Positions 44,226-53,799 of a stretch of DNA of 64,000 bases are shown one piece after another. The DNA is from Oscillospiraceae bacterium (lineage in GTDB: Bacteria > Bacillota > Clostridia > Oscillospirales > Ruminococcaceae): the NCBI GenBank assembly GCA_017887325.1, contig JAGHIE010000011.1:62001-126000 (forward strand), in the 5' to 3' direction. The stretch's first letter is position 1. Each line of letters starts with the position of its first letter. The notes under the pieces were generated by a model. The model ran no database searches. It had not been told where the DNA came from and saw nothing but the letters and a program-made list of their open reading frames with translations. The position numbers and the translations under genes were made by a program.

Positions 44226-45761
44226 ATGAACAAAATGATGAAAAGAGTAACCAGTATTTTATTAGCTACAACTTTAACAGCTGGTTTATTAGCTAGTTGT
44301 GGTGGAAAATCAGCATCAAGCACAAGTAAAAATAGCAAAGGGGAAGATGTAACAACATTGACTTGGTATATGTCAATAAACCCTGTAGCAGCTGATACTA
44401 AAAAAGTTATTGATAAATTAAATGAGTATACAAAAGATAAAATAAATGTAGAAATAGATTATAAAGTTATAGCAAACTCAGACTACTCAGAAAAAATGCC
44501 TAACTTAATAAATGCTGGTGAGTATTTTGATATTTGTTTTACATCAAACTGGACAACAGACTATTTACAATTCGTTGGTAAAGATGCGTTTTTAAATATT
44601 AAAGAAGATTTACCAAAATATGCAAAAGAAACATATGATTTAATTCCAAAAGCTTTATGGGATGCTGTAACAGTAAATGGTGGTATATATGGTGTACCAT
44701 CTTATAAAGAAATGGGGACACAAGGTGGTATTTTATATAACAGCGATATGGCAAAGGAATATGGTATTGATATGAGCAAAGTTAAAACTTTTGATGACTA
44801 TACAGAAGTTTTAAAAACAGTTTCAGAAAAATCAAAATCTAGTGGTAAAAACATTATTGGAGTATCAGGTTTAACAAGTGCATGGCCAATAGCAGAACCT
44901 TACGAGTCTTTAACAGGTAACCCATTATTGCCATCAGCAGCTGCAGTTAAAGAGTTTAACAACTTTAAAGATATGTCTAGTAAAGAAGTGTTTAATCAAT
45001 ACGAAAGCAAAGAATATATGGATTATTGTAAAACTGTATATGGTTGGAATAAAGCTGGATATTTAGGTGGCGACCCTGCTAACTATGATACAGATACAGC
45101 TAATAGAGATAATGATTTCAACAATGGTGCTTTATTCTCATATTTCATTCAATATGCACCAGGAACAGCAGAAGCAATGTCAAAAACTACAGGTCATGGT
45201 GTAGGATTTGTACCATTAATGGATCCTTTATTTGAAACAAGAAGTGCAATGGGTGGATTATTAGCAGTATCATCTGCAAGTGAACATCCAGACAAAGCAT
45301 TAGAATTCATAAACCTATTGAACACAGATGAATATGTTGGAACATTAATTAGACATGGTATTGAAGGTGAACATCATTCAGCAGTTGGTGAAAAACAAGT
45401 TGATAAAACAATGGGTGGAACACTAACAAATAATGGATATGATTATACATACGGTTGGCAATTTGGTACACCATTTAATCAAAAATGGGATATAAGCTAT
45501 CCAGAAAATATTGAAGAATTATTCCAAGCATACAATGATTCAGCTATAATTGCACCACATAACGGATTTACATTTGATGCAGTTCCTGTTGAAACACAAG
45601 TATCAGCACTAACAAATGTGGTATCAGAATATAGACCATCATTAGAAACAGGTGCAGTAGATCCAGAACAATATATTCCTAAATTCTTAGAAGCTTTAAA
45701 ATCAAATGGCGTAGATGATTTATTAAAAGAAGTAGAAAGACAACTAGAAGAACATAAATAA
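44226..45761 (+). CDS. ABC sugar transporter substrate-binding lipoprotein
   Basis: A 511-residue family 1-type solute-binding protein with signal peptide and lipobox (AGLLASC, Cys at about 25). The N-terminal region LTWYMSINPVAADTKKVIDKLN and the C-terminal third resemble the DUF3502-containing oligosaccharide binders found with LplB/LplC permeases. Neighbours (anchored glycan-active protein, fucosidase, fucose genes) point to an oligosaccharide from host glycans as ligand. Strong GAAGGGA binding site. Confidence 0.92.
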   Translation: MNKMMKRVTSILLATTLTAGLLASCGGKSASSTSKNSKGEDVTTLTWYMSINPVAADTKKVIDKLNEYTKDKINVEIDYKVIANSDYSEKMPNLINAGEYFDICFTSNWTTDYLQFVGKDAFLNIKEDLPKYAKETYDLIPKALWDAVTVNGGIYGVPSYKEMGTQGGILYNSDMAKEYGIDMSKVKTFDDYTEVLKTVSEKSKSSGKNIIGVSGLTSAWPIAEPYESLTGNPLLPSAAAVKEFNNFKDMSSKEVFNQYESKEYMDYCKTVYGWNKAGYLGGDPANYDTDTANRDNDFNNGALFSYFIQYAPGTAEAMSKTTGHGVGFVPLMDPLFETRSAMGGLLAVSSASEHPDKALEFINLLNTDEYVGTLIRHGIEGEHHSAVGEKQVDKTMGGTLTNNGYDYTYGWQFGTPFNQKWDISYPENIEELFQAYNDSAIIAPHNGFTFDAVPVETQVSALTNVVSEYRPSLETGAVDPEQYIPKFLEALKSNGVDDLLKEVERQLEEHK

Positions 45762-45780
45762 TTAATTATTAAAAATGTAG

Positions 45781-45819
45781 AATAACTGGCAGTTTCCTTT
45801 AAGGTTACTGTCAGTTATT
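45781..45819 (+). terminator. Hairpin between the binding protein and the large anchored protein
   Basis: AATAACTGGCAGT pairs with ACTGTCAGTTATT (one G-T pair). Only a short T-run follows, so it may allow read-through and lower expression of the next gene relative to the transporter. Confidence 0.6.
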
Positions 45820-45902
45820 TGATTAAAAGATTTATTATTTACTTTGTCTTAAATTATTTAATAATAATTTAGAAATATATTAATAGGAGTGTGAATACTT
45901 TT

Positions 45903-48900
45903 ATGAAAAATCAGAAAAAAAGAAAACATTTATTTTGTGCAGTAGCATCAACATTAGCAGTATTATTATCTTTGGGTAATGTAGCACCGGTTTCAGTTAT
46001 TGCTCAAACAGAAAAAGCTATTGAAGAGAATAGTCAAACAGTAGCTCCAACAGCTCAATTGAGAAGTTTAATTTTTGATAGGGCATACAAGCTACAACCA
46101 ACAGGTAATACTGATGGAAAAGAATTTGATATTAGCGGATTTAATTCATCGCATTTTGATTATAAAGCAACTGTTTACGATTCTTGGAATTCAGTAAAAA
46201 TATATCCTTTTAAGTTTGCTTCATCAAATGCGAGTGTAACTATAAATGACAAAGAAATAACAAAAGACAATAACTTTTTTGAATTAGATGTAACAAATAA
46301 AGGAACATATCAAGTACAAGTAAAAATAAGCGAAAATGGTACTACTAATACTTATAATATTCAAGTAGAAAAAGTTGATACTGATTATCGTGGTAGAAAA
46401 CCAATAGTAGATAATAAAGATATTATGGATAATATGAAAATAGTATCAATGACAACACCTAATGAGCAACCTAATAGTAGTGAAGATAAACTTATTGAAG
46501 TTTTAAAGAAAAAAGAAATTATGCCAGTAAATACAGGGTCATTAAATACAGGAACTTATTGGCAACCTAGTAACTCTAATAATGCATATTTTATAGTAGA
46601 TTTAGGTGCTGTATACGATGTTAGCCGTATTCGTGCAATGATTTTCCCTAGAAATAAGTATCAAAAAGCAAAAATTTCTATAAGTTCTGATAATGTAAAT
46701 TGGACAGCAGATAAAAATTCTAGAGAAAGTGAAGGTATTAATTTTAAAACAGTTATAGATAATGGAGAATCATCTAATAATACAGATTGGCATCAAGATG
46801 TATTGAGATATGATTTTAATGAAGTTTATAAAGCTCGTTATATTAAATGGGAATTAGACGGAAATATAGATAACTTACAAATACATCAATTTATGATATA
46901 TCAAGATACCTTAGAAGCTCCAAAATCTTATGAAGCTCCAGAAGGTGGAGATAAACCTTGGACACATGAAGACAGACATAAATATCTATCCTCTGGACAA
47001 GCTACTGTAATTGAAAGAGGTTTTCCTATACTTGGTTGGATGCCTAGTGGAGGATATGGTAGAGATATCCCAAGACCACAAGAAGCAGAAGAATTTGGTT
47101 GGGACGGACCACTTTTTTATGATGCACCAACTGCTAATATGTCATACTTAAAATATAATCCTAATAGTTATTGGGGTCTTTCTAAAGCACCTGGTGGACA
47201 AAATGGAATGCCAGATGAAGACCCTCCTGGAAACCCAAATCGTCCTTTATTGCCTGACTCATTACTACCATATGTAAATAATGCTGTAAGTTTTTGTTTT
47301 GGTGATGAACAAAATTATAGTACAGGTGAAGTGAATAAATTAAAAAAATGGTTTGATTATACAAGAGAAAAATATCCTGGAGTTATTTTACACACTAATA
47401 ATAGAACACATGATAGTTGGTCAGATGAATCAAATTTAAATCATTATATAAAAACTGCAAATCCAGATTTGTTAACATGGGATGATTATTACAATAATGA
47501 AAATGGATTTAAAAAAGATGGCGGAGGTGCAGGTTCATTTAATTTACATAACCCAGCTTATCATGGTAGTGCTATACAAAAAATATTTACTACATCGCAA
47601 AAATGGCAAGCATTTAGAAAAGCTTCTCTAAATGGTACAGATAATACAGGAAATAAACCTATATTATATGGTCAATATTTAGATAGTTTCCAAACAAACC
47701 AACCTGAGTCAATTAAAAACTTAATTGCAAATCTTTCTGTGCTATCAGGACAAAAATGGTTAAACTTTTTCCGTGTAGAATTTCAATATGATAAATCATT
47801 TACATGGGATGAAGACGGAACTCCAACCACAGGTTTATGGGAATGGGGACAAATTACACATAATATTCATGCAATGGATGAGTGGACAAACCGTTTAAAT
47901 AATGATTGGATTTTGGTAGAAAAAGGAACAGGTACAAGTATTTTAAATCAAGATCAGTATCGCTTAAGTCGTTTTGTGCATGAAAACAATGAAACAAATA
48001 TTGACAATCCAAGTGAAGAAGGTATGTCAAAACAAAAAGAATACGGCTTGAAAAATATCAATGTTGAAGTTGATAAATCAAGAGTAAATAGAGATGTAAC
48101 AGGAGATGTTGCTATAGGATTAGCTAAAACACTTCCAGGATTATATCAAGACGAAATAAGTGAATGGTTTAACGGACACACAGCTCCAAAAGCATTTATG
48201 GTATTAAATGGTTTAGTAGACGGTTCTACTGGCGATGATGAAACAAAAAGAGATGATAAAAATCAAAGATATGAAAGCAGTTGCTTTAATCCATATGTTG
48301 TAGAAAGAGAACAAGGTAGTGCAAATAATACTCGTCAAAATATAAAAATAACAATAGATGATAACTTTAAAAATGTACCTTTATATCGTGTTAATACTGA
48401 TAAATTAGACGAAAAAGGAAATGCAACAATAGAAAAAGTTGAATTGCAAGAAGAAAACGGAAATAAATATTTCAATATTAACTTAGGTGGAGGAGAAATG
48501 GGTGTTTATTTCTGGGGTACTGATTCAACTGCTAATGCTAATAGCCAAGATACAAATGGTAAACAAGCTTCTTTTGCCTTTGATAATTATTTTGACACTT
48601 ATTGGGAAGCTAAAGATAAATCAGAATATTATACTGTTGAAAACACTTTTGAACCACAAAGAATGGAAAGTATAAAAATAAACGAAAAAGGCGAAAATAT
48701 TGCAAGTTATGAAGTTTATTATAAAACAGTTGAAAACAATACTTGGCAAAAATTAAATCCAGAAGAAGTTGGATTACAAAGCTTTTCAACAATAGGAAAA
48801 GAAACTGTTTTAAGATTAAACAATCCAAAATCTAATGTGATTGCAATTCAATTAAAAATAACAGGTACAAAAGATAATTCTCTACCAGCAATTCATGAAA

Positions 48901-50477
48901 TTTCTTTAGAAGGAAGAAAAGAAACTCTAGGAACAGTATCAGTTAATGATAATGATTTAGGTTCAGGTTTGTACAGATTTGAATATGATGGTAAATGGTT
49001 TTATAGAGAAGTAGAAGATGAAAAACCTTCTAAAGTGTATCCTCGTGGGGGAGAAGGTCATGTTGGAGCAAACTATGCAAACGCTGAAGCAAAATTTAGA
49101 TTTTGGGGTTATGAAGTTACTTTAGATTTAAGACAAGATAAAGTTGCTTCTCAAAAAGATAAATTAGAAATAAAATTATATGATAAAAATGGAAATGAAG
49201 TAGAAGCTACACCTAAATGGAATGACAGTGAAGGTACTGTTACATTTAAGTCTAAGGATAATGTAGATGGTGCATATATGTTATACATCAGAACAAAAGA
49301 AGAAGGTGTAGATTTAGGTATTGACGGAGCAGATGTTAAATATAATAATTTATCCAATGAAAAGATAGATTTTACTGGAAAATCTGCGCCAAAAGAAGCT
49401 ACTTATCAAATTTATTTAAATGATAAAGATAGGGATAATACTAAAACAGATTATTTTAGTTTTTATGATAATGGTGGTTCAACAGGACAACCTTCAGATT
49501 TATCAAATTTTGTCAGAGATAATAATGAATTTTATGATGGTTCTTCAAGTTTAAACAATCATGAAGAAAAAGAGAAAAATGGTTGGGTTTCATATATAGG
49601 AAGAAATGAAGATGAAAATGGTGGGGGAGTTAGAACACAAAAAGGAAATGACCCTTGTTATAGTATAACCTTTAACGGAACATCTTTATCATTATATGCA
49701 GGAATATATCCTTTCCAACAACCAGACCAAAATAAAGATGAGAAGACAAAATATGGTAACTTTACAGTATACTTAGATGGAAAGAAATTAGAAGCAAATA
49801 AAAACTCAACAGAAGGTCCAACATTAGCAATTACAAATGATAATGATACTAATTGGAAATGGGCAGGAGGTTCTGCTGTTCAAATGTTGAAGATTGATAC
49901 AGGCTCAACACAAAATGAACAACATACAGTAGTTGTTGTAAATGACGGAATAAATAGAGTCGATTATGCAGTGATTGGAAAACAAGCTGATGGGAGTGAT
50001 CCCACGTTAGGGTATTATTCTATAACATCCAAAGAAACAGAAGGTGGAAGTATATCTGCTACAGTAGAACAAGCCAAAGAGGGCGAAACAGTAGTTGTTA
50101 AAGCTTATCCAAAATCTGGTTATAAATTAAAAGAGAACAGCATTAAAGCTACAAAAGAAGATGAAAGTGATATAAATGTAAATTTGTCTACACAAAATGA
50201 GTATCAATTTATAATGCCCAGTAGTAATGTAATTTTATCAGCAACTTTTGTTCCTTTGGAAAGTTCAAATGATAATGAAGCTTCAAGTGATAATGCTTCA
50301 AGTAATGACAATAATAAACCTAATGATACAACTAATAAAAATAATTCAAATAATTCAATTAATTCAAATCCACATACAAGTGATACTAGTAATAAGTTGT
50401 TAACAAGTTTATTATTAACATTATCAGTAATTTCTATAGGTATATTATCTGTATTGAAAAAAGTAAAAGCTAAATAA
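45903..50477 (+). CDS. Very large secreted, wall-anchored protein with discoidin domain and unassigned TIM-barrel-like region
   Basis: A 1524-residue protein: signal peptide (1-35), a cadherin-like beta-sandwich (about 50-155), a discoidin/CBM32-like domain (about 190-345), a central region of about 500 residues, two more beta-sandwich regions, a second discoidin-like segment (about 870-1010), an InlB-type repeat (about 1380-1455), a Ser/Asn-rich linker and an anchor (NPHTSD, hydrophobic stretch, KKVKAK). The central part alternates strand-like and acidic stretches as in glycosidase barrels: FPILGWMPSG, SFCFGDEQNYS (Asp468/Glu469), LLTWDDYYN (Asp527), ILYGQYLDSFQ, FRVEFQYD (Glu626), WEWGQI (Glu647). 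I recognise no known GH family. Position after the importer suggests a cell-surface glycan hydrolase feeding it. GTG 45891 is rejected as start, as it lies one base from the AGGAG. Confidence 0.75.
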   Translation: MKNQKKRKHLFCAVASTLAVLLSLGNVAPVSVIAQTEKAIEENSQTVAPTAQLRSLIFDRAYKLQPTGNTDGKEFDISGFNSSHFDYKATVYDSWNSVKIYPFKFASSNASVTINDKEITKDNNFFELDVTNKGTYQVQVKISENGTTNTYNIQVEKVDTDYRGRKPIVDNKDIMDNMKIVSMTTPNEQPNSSEDKLIEVLKKKEIMPVNTGSLNTGTYWQPSNSNNAYFIVDLGAVYDVSRIRAMIFPRNKYQKAKISISSDNVNWTADKNSRESEGINFKTVIDNGESSNNTDWHQDVLRYDFNEVYKARYIKWELDGNIDNLQIHQFMIYQDTLEAPKSYEAPEGGDKPWTHEDRHKYLSSGQATVIERGFPILGWMPSGGYGRDIPRPQEAEEFGWDGPLFYDAPTANMSYLKYNPNSYWGLSKAPGGQNGMPDEDPPGNPNRPLLPDSLLPYVNNAVSFCFGDEQNYSTGEVNKLKKWFDYTREKYPGVILHTNNRTHDSWSDESNLNHYIKTANPDLLTWDDYYNNENGFKKDGGGAGSFNLHNPAYHGSAIQKIFTTSQKWQAFRKASLNGTDNTGNKPILYGQYLDSFQTNQPESIKNLIANLSVLSGQKWLNFFRVEFQYDKSFTWDEDGTPTTGLWEWGQITHNIHAMDEWTNRLNNDWILVEKGTGTSILNQDQYRLSRFVHENNETNIDNPSEEGMSKQKEYGLKNINVEVDKSRVNRDVTGDVAIGLAKTLPGLYQDEISEWFNGHTAPKAFMVLNGLVDGSTGDDETKRDDKNQRYESSCFNPYVVEREQGSANNTRQNIKITIDDNFKNVPLYRVNTDKLDEKGNATIEKVELQEENGNKYFNINLGGGEMGVYFWGTDSTANANSQDTNGKQASFAFDNYFDTYWEAKDKSEYYTVENTFEPQRMESIKINEKGENIASYEVYYKTVENNTWQKLNPEEVGLQSFSTIGKETVLRLNNPKSNVIAIQLKITGTKDNSLPAIHEISLEGRKETLGTVSVNDNDLGSGLYRFEYDGKWFYREVEDEKPSKVYPRGGEGHVGANYANAEAKFRFWGYEVTLDLRQDKVASQKDKLEIKLYDKNGNEVEATPKWNDSEGTVTFKSKDNVDGAYMLYIRTKEEGVDLGIDGADVKYNNLSNEKIDFTGKSAPKEATYQIYLNDKDRDNTKTDYFSFYDNGGSTGQPSDLSNFVRDNNEFYDGSSSLNNHEEKEKNGWVSYIGRNEDENGGGVRTQKGNDPCYSITFNGTSLSLYAGIYPFQQPDQNKDEKTKYGNFTVYLDGKKLEANKNSTEGPTLAITNDNDTNWKWAGGSAVQMLKIDTGSTQNEQHTVVVVNDGINRVDYAVIGKQADGSDPTLGYYSITSKETEGGSISATVEQAKEGETVVVKAYPKSGYKLKENSIKATKEDESDINVNLSTQNEYQFIMPSSNVILSATFVPLESSNDNEASSDNASSNDNNKPNDTTNKNNSNNSINSNPHTSDTSNKLLTSLLLTLSVISIGILSVLKKVKAK

Positions 50478-50478
50478 G

Positions 50479-50512
50479 AAAAAAGATAGACACAAAAGTG
50501 TCTATCTTTTTT
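50479..50512 (+). terminator. Terminator of the large anchored protein gene
   Basis: A 15-bp perfect stem (AAAAAAGATAGACAC and complement), AAAA loop and T-run. Confidence 0.92.
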
Positions 50513-50524
50513 AGAGTAAAATAT

Positions 50525-50552
50525 AAAGGTACTAATTTAAATTAGTACCTTT
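50525..50552 (-). terminator. Terminator of the alpha-L-fucosidase gene
   Basis: A 28-base perfect palindrome (AAAGGTACTAATTT and complement) six bases after the fucosidase stop on the minus strand, back to back with the previous terminator. Confidence 0.75.
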
Positions 50553-50558
50553 ATTTAA

Positions 50559-51929
50559 TTATTTATCTAATTCAAGACGAAAACCTTCAGCAAAGAATGC
50601 TCCACCTAAAGGAATATTATTAGTTGAAAGAGTTATAAATCCGTCTTCATGTCGAACATCTACTTTTTCTCCAGTACGCATACAATATGCAGATTTTACT
50701 TTAAAGTCTAGTTTTAATTTTAGTTTTTCTGGTAATTTAGGAAGTTCATCGTAAGAATAAAAGCAATATACTGTATCATCTTTACGAGTGTAAAATAATT
50801 TGTCTTCAAAGAAAGGAGCACATATTTTAGTAAAATAAATACCTTCACCAAAAATTTTAAGCCATGCACCTAAATCTCTTAAAGAACGAACAGCATTAGC
50901 AGGAAGTTCTCCATCAGGTTGTGGGGCAATATTTAGTGCTAAATTACCACCTTTACTAACAATATCAAGTAGAAGGTGAGTTAATTCTCTACCACTTTTA
51001 AATTTGTCTGTGTAGTGGAATGAAAAAGCATCTCCGACAGTTGTACAAGTTTCCCAAGGTACAGTTAATGCTTCATCAGGGACTGTTTTTTCAGGAGTTA
51101 TAAAGTTTTCATATTCTCCACCACATGTGCGTTCACAAACTATTAGATGAGGCTGTGTTGTTGAACGAATTTCATCAACTATTTCACCAAGGCGAATATC
51201 TTGTTTTAAATTATCTGGTCTAACCCAACCACCGTCTAACCATAAAACATCTATTCTTCCATAATTAGTGCAAAGTTCTCTAATTTGTTCATGAACAAAT
51301 TGAACATAGTTTTCCCATATTTCAGGGTGTTTTTCAATATCATAATTTACATTTCTTGTTGGTGCTGTTCCAAATTGAGGAGCCCAATAATATTCACTAT
51401 GCCAGTCAGGTTTTGAAAAGTATGTTGATATTGCAAGATCTCTTTTTCTAAATTCTCGATATAAAGCACCAACTATATCAGCATCTTTATTAGTGTGAAA
51501 TGGACAATCGCTGTTAGTAATTTTATAATCAGTAGTTTTAGTATCAAACATACAAAAGCCATCATGATGTTTAGTTGTAAATAATAGGTATTTAAAACCA
51601 CATTCTAGTGCTAAATCTGCCCATTTTGAAGCATCAAATTTTATAGGATTAAAAGTTTTATTTGCTTCCCAATATTGTTTTTTACATGTTTCTTTATCTG
51701 CCCATGTAAAATCTTTTTGACTCCATTCAGCATCACCATCGCTTAAAGGCCAACTTTCAAAAGTACTAAGTTGACATCCAGGAGCCCAGTGCATCATAAA
51801 TCCTAATTTTAACCCCATAAAATGATTTAAATTTTCTTTAACTTTTTCAGATTTAGGAGGAATATAATCCTCTGGAGCTGTATAATTGTGAACTCCATTT
51901 GCTACAATCTTTTCTTTATTATTTTTCAT
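50559..51929 (-). CDS. Alpha-L-fucosidase, GH29
   Basis: A 456-residue GH29 enzyme. LKLGFMMHWAPG, KYLLFTTKHHDGFCMFDTKTTDY and the nucleophile region IDVLWLDGGW (Asp) are all in family order, and the C-terminal part forms a beta-sandwich. No signal peptide, so it acts inside the cell on imported fucosyl-oligosaccharides, in contrast with the many exported GH29 enzymes. The fucose released would enter FucI-FucK-FucA. It is on the same strand as, and follows, the two-component genes, but a 91-base gap with a palindrome suggests its own control. The exact linkage preference (alpha-1,2 / 1,3 / 1,4) is not visible. Confidence 0.93.
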   Translation of the reverse strand: MKNNKEKIVANGVHNYTAPEDYIPPKSEKVKENLNHFMGLKLGFMMHWAPGCQLSTFESWPLSDGDAEWSQKDFTWADKETCKKQYWEANKTFNPIKFDASKWADLALECGFKYLLFTTKHHDGFCMFDTKTTDYKITNSDCPFHTNKDADIVGALYREFRKRDLAISTYFSKPDWHSEYYWAPQFGTAPTRNVNYDIEKHPEIWENYVQFVHEQIRELCTNYGRIDVLWLDGGWVRPDNLKQDIRLGEIVDEIRSTTQPHLIVCERTCGGEYENFITPEKTVPDEALTVPWETCTTVGDAFSFHYTDKFKSGRELTHLLLDIVSKGGNLALNIAPQPDGELPANAVRSLRDLGAWLKIFGEGIYFTKICAPFFEDKLFYTRKDDTVYCFYSYDELPKLPEKLKLKLDFKVKSAYCMRTGEKVDVRHEDGFITLSTNNIPLGGAFFAEGFRLELDK

Positions 51930-51963
51930 AAAATAACACTCCTTTAAATATGTAATTAAATAA

Positions 51964-51983
51964 ATATTCTAACTTTAGAATAT
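51964..51983. repeat. Palindrome upstream of the fucosidase gene
   Basis: ATATTCTAA, CT, TTAGAATAT: a 20-base perfect inverted repeat 35 bases upstream of the fucosidase start. It could be an operator, or the terminator of the kinase gene without a T-run. Confidence 0.5.
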
Positions 51984-52020
51984 CATAAAAATACATTTTT
52001 AAAAGAGTGATTTTTTTATT

Positions 52021-53787
52021 TTATAGTGTATTTTTTTCATCTAATGGAATTGTTATAGTAGCAACTAACAAATGATTTTCATTATATGAATATTTTAAAT
52101 TTCCTTCTTCACCAAAGTGTAATTTTAATCGTTCATTTACATTCCTAATACCAAAACCATGTGTCACTTTAAGTTCTACATTTTCATAGTTTAGATATTT
52201 GTTAAGTTTGTCAATATCTGCACCAACACCTGTATCAGTAACTTCAACAAATAATTTATTTTCTTTTGTAAAAGCGTGAATATTAATCTTTATACCTTCA
52301 TCATTTCTATTAATTCCATGACGAATAGAGTTTTCTACTAAAGGCTGTAATGTAAATTTTGGAATAAAAGCTTTTGAATCTGGACAATCGATTTTTAAAT
52401 CTAAATCAATATTTTGTCTAAAACGAAGTTTATAAATAGATATGTATTCTTTTATGTTGTCAACTTCTGTTAAGATAGGTACCATTTGGTCTGGTTCAGT
52501 TATACTATAACGCATTAAATTTGCAATCGAATCAACCGTTTCTGCTATATCATCTTGATTATTCATAAGAGCCATAGCATTAACAGCATTCATGGCATTT
52601 AATATAAAATGTGGATTTATTTGTGCTTGAAGACCTCTTAATTCTGTTTCTTTTTGTATTATTTCATAATCTCTAACTTGAGATATTAAATTTTGTACTT
52701 TTTGAGTTAAGTGAATAAAGCTTGTTTGTAATTTTTTGATTTCTTTTGGACCTTTAATTTCAAAATAATCCGGTGTAACATTACGAATATCTTGTATTTT
52801 TTCAATTTTATTTACAAAGGAAATAAGTGGTTTTGAAATATTTTTTGAAAGAATAAAAGAACATACAGCACCTATAAACAAGAATAACAAACCACAATGA
52901 ATATAAGGTATCATAATATGGCCTACTTTTTTTGTAATATCTGAGTATGGTGCTAAAAAAGCGATTTGAATACCCCAATCAAGTCTTTTAGAACTAACAA
53001 GATATTGTTTGTTATCCAAGTTTATTAATTCACCTGATAAATCTGAACCCAATTGTGGTAAATACTCAGAAGAAAGCTCAGTCGATTGATATATACTTCT
53101 ACCGGATTGATCTAAAATAACGAAACAACTATTGGGCGTTAATTGAGTTACAGTAAATAAATCTGGTATTTTTTCAACTGGTAAGCTACATAAGATTACT
53201 CCTACACCATTTTTACTATACGGACCGGTGTAAAATCTATTTTGAAGTTTAAAGGCAAAACATAGTTTATGGTCATCTTTATCTACAAATATGTATTTAC
53301 CTTGAGAACTTTTTAAAACAGTTTGATACCAACTTTCATTTTTAACCATATCGCCACTAAATACTCTACTTACATTAATTATTGTATTTTTTGATTGAAA
53401 TAACTCACTTACAGAAATGGTAGGATTAATGTACAACACTGCAGAAAAGTTATTATGTAATAAAGCATCTTGAGAATTTAGATGATGGATAATTCTATCA
53501 TTCATGTTAATTTTTGTACTAGCATCATATAAAGCATTTTCGCCTATTGGCCTTGATAAAAAATTACCTAGTTCTTGGTCACTACTATATTGATATATTA
53601 GCTCGTTAATGGAATCAGTAAAATTTTCACTAATTCTATTATTAGAATCTACAAGTAATTCTTGAGTTGTTAAAAATTGATTAGTTATAAAATAACGAAA
53701 AAATACATAAGTTGTACAAATTAAAATTAATAAAACCGCTGAGATTATAGAACATATTATGAAAAAATTTTTTCTTACAATACTCAT
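52021..53787 (-). CDS. YesM-type sensor histidine kinase
   Basis: A 588-residue membrane kinase. One helix at about 10-32, an extracytoplasmic Cache-like sensor (about 35-285), a second helix (about 290-310), a HAMP segment, the phosphoacceptor motif QAQINPHFILNAMNAV (His) of the His_kinase/YesM class, and a HATPase with VENSIRHGIN, DTGVGAD and HGFGIRNVNERL. These kinases usually sense sugars or glycan fragments outside the cell. It lies 12 bases after its response regulator, in one operon, and next to a regulon-like promoter pair. Confidence 0.93.
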   Translation of the reverse strand: MSIVRKNFFIICSIISAVLLILICTTYVFFRYFITNQFLTTQELLVDSNNRISENFTDSINELIYQYSSDQELGNFLSRPIGENALYDASTKINMNDRIIHHLNSQDALLHNNFSAVLYINPTISVSELFQSKNTIINVSRVFSGDMVKNESWYQTVLKSSQGKYIFVDKDDHKLCFAFKLQNRFYTGPYSKNGVGVILCSLPVEKIPDLFTVTQLTPNSCFVILDQSGRSIYQSTELSSEYLPQLGSDLSGELINLDNKQYLVSSKRLDWGIQIAFLAPYSDITKKVGHIMIPYIHCGLLFLFIGAVCSFILSKNISKPLISFVNKIEKIQDIRNVTPDYFEIKGPKEIKKLQTSFIHLTQKVQNLISQVRDYEIIQKETELRGLQAQINPHFILNAMNAVNAMALMNNQDDIAETVDSIANLMRYSITEPDQMVPILTEVDNIKEYISIYKLRFRQNIDLDLKIDCPDSKAFIPKFTLQPLVENSIRHGINRNDEGIKINIHAFTKENKLFVEVTDTGVGADIDKLNKYLNYENVELKVTHGFGIRNVNERLKLHFGEEGNLKYSYNENHLLVATITIPLDEKNTL

Positions 53788-53799
53788 AATATTTCCTTT

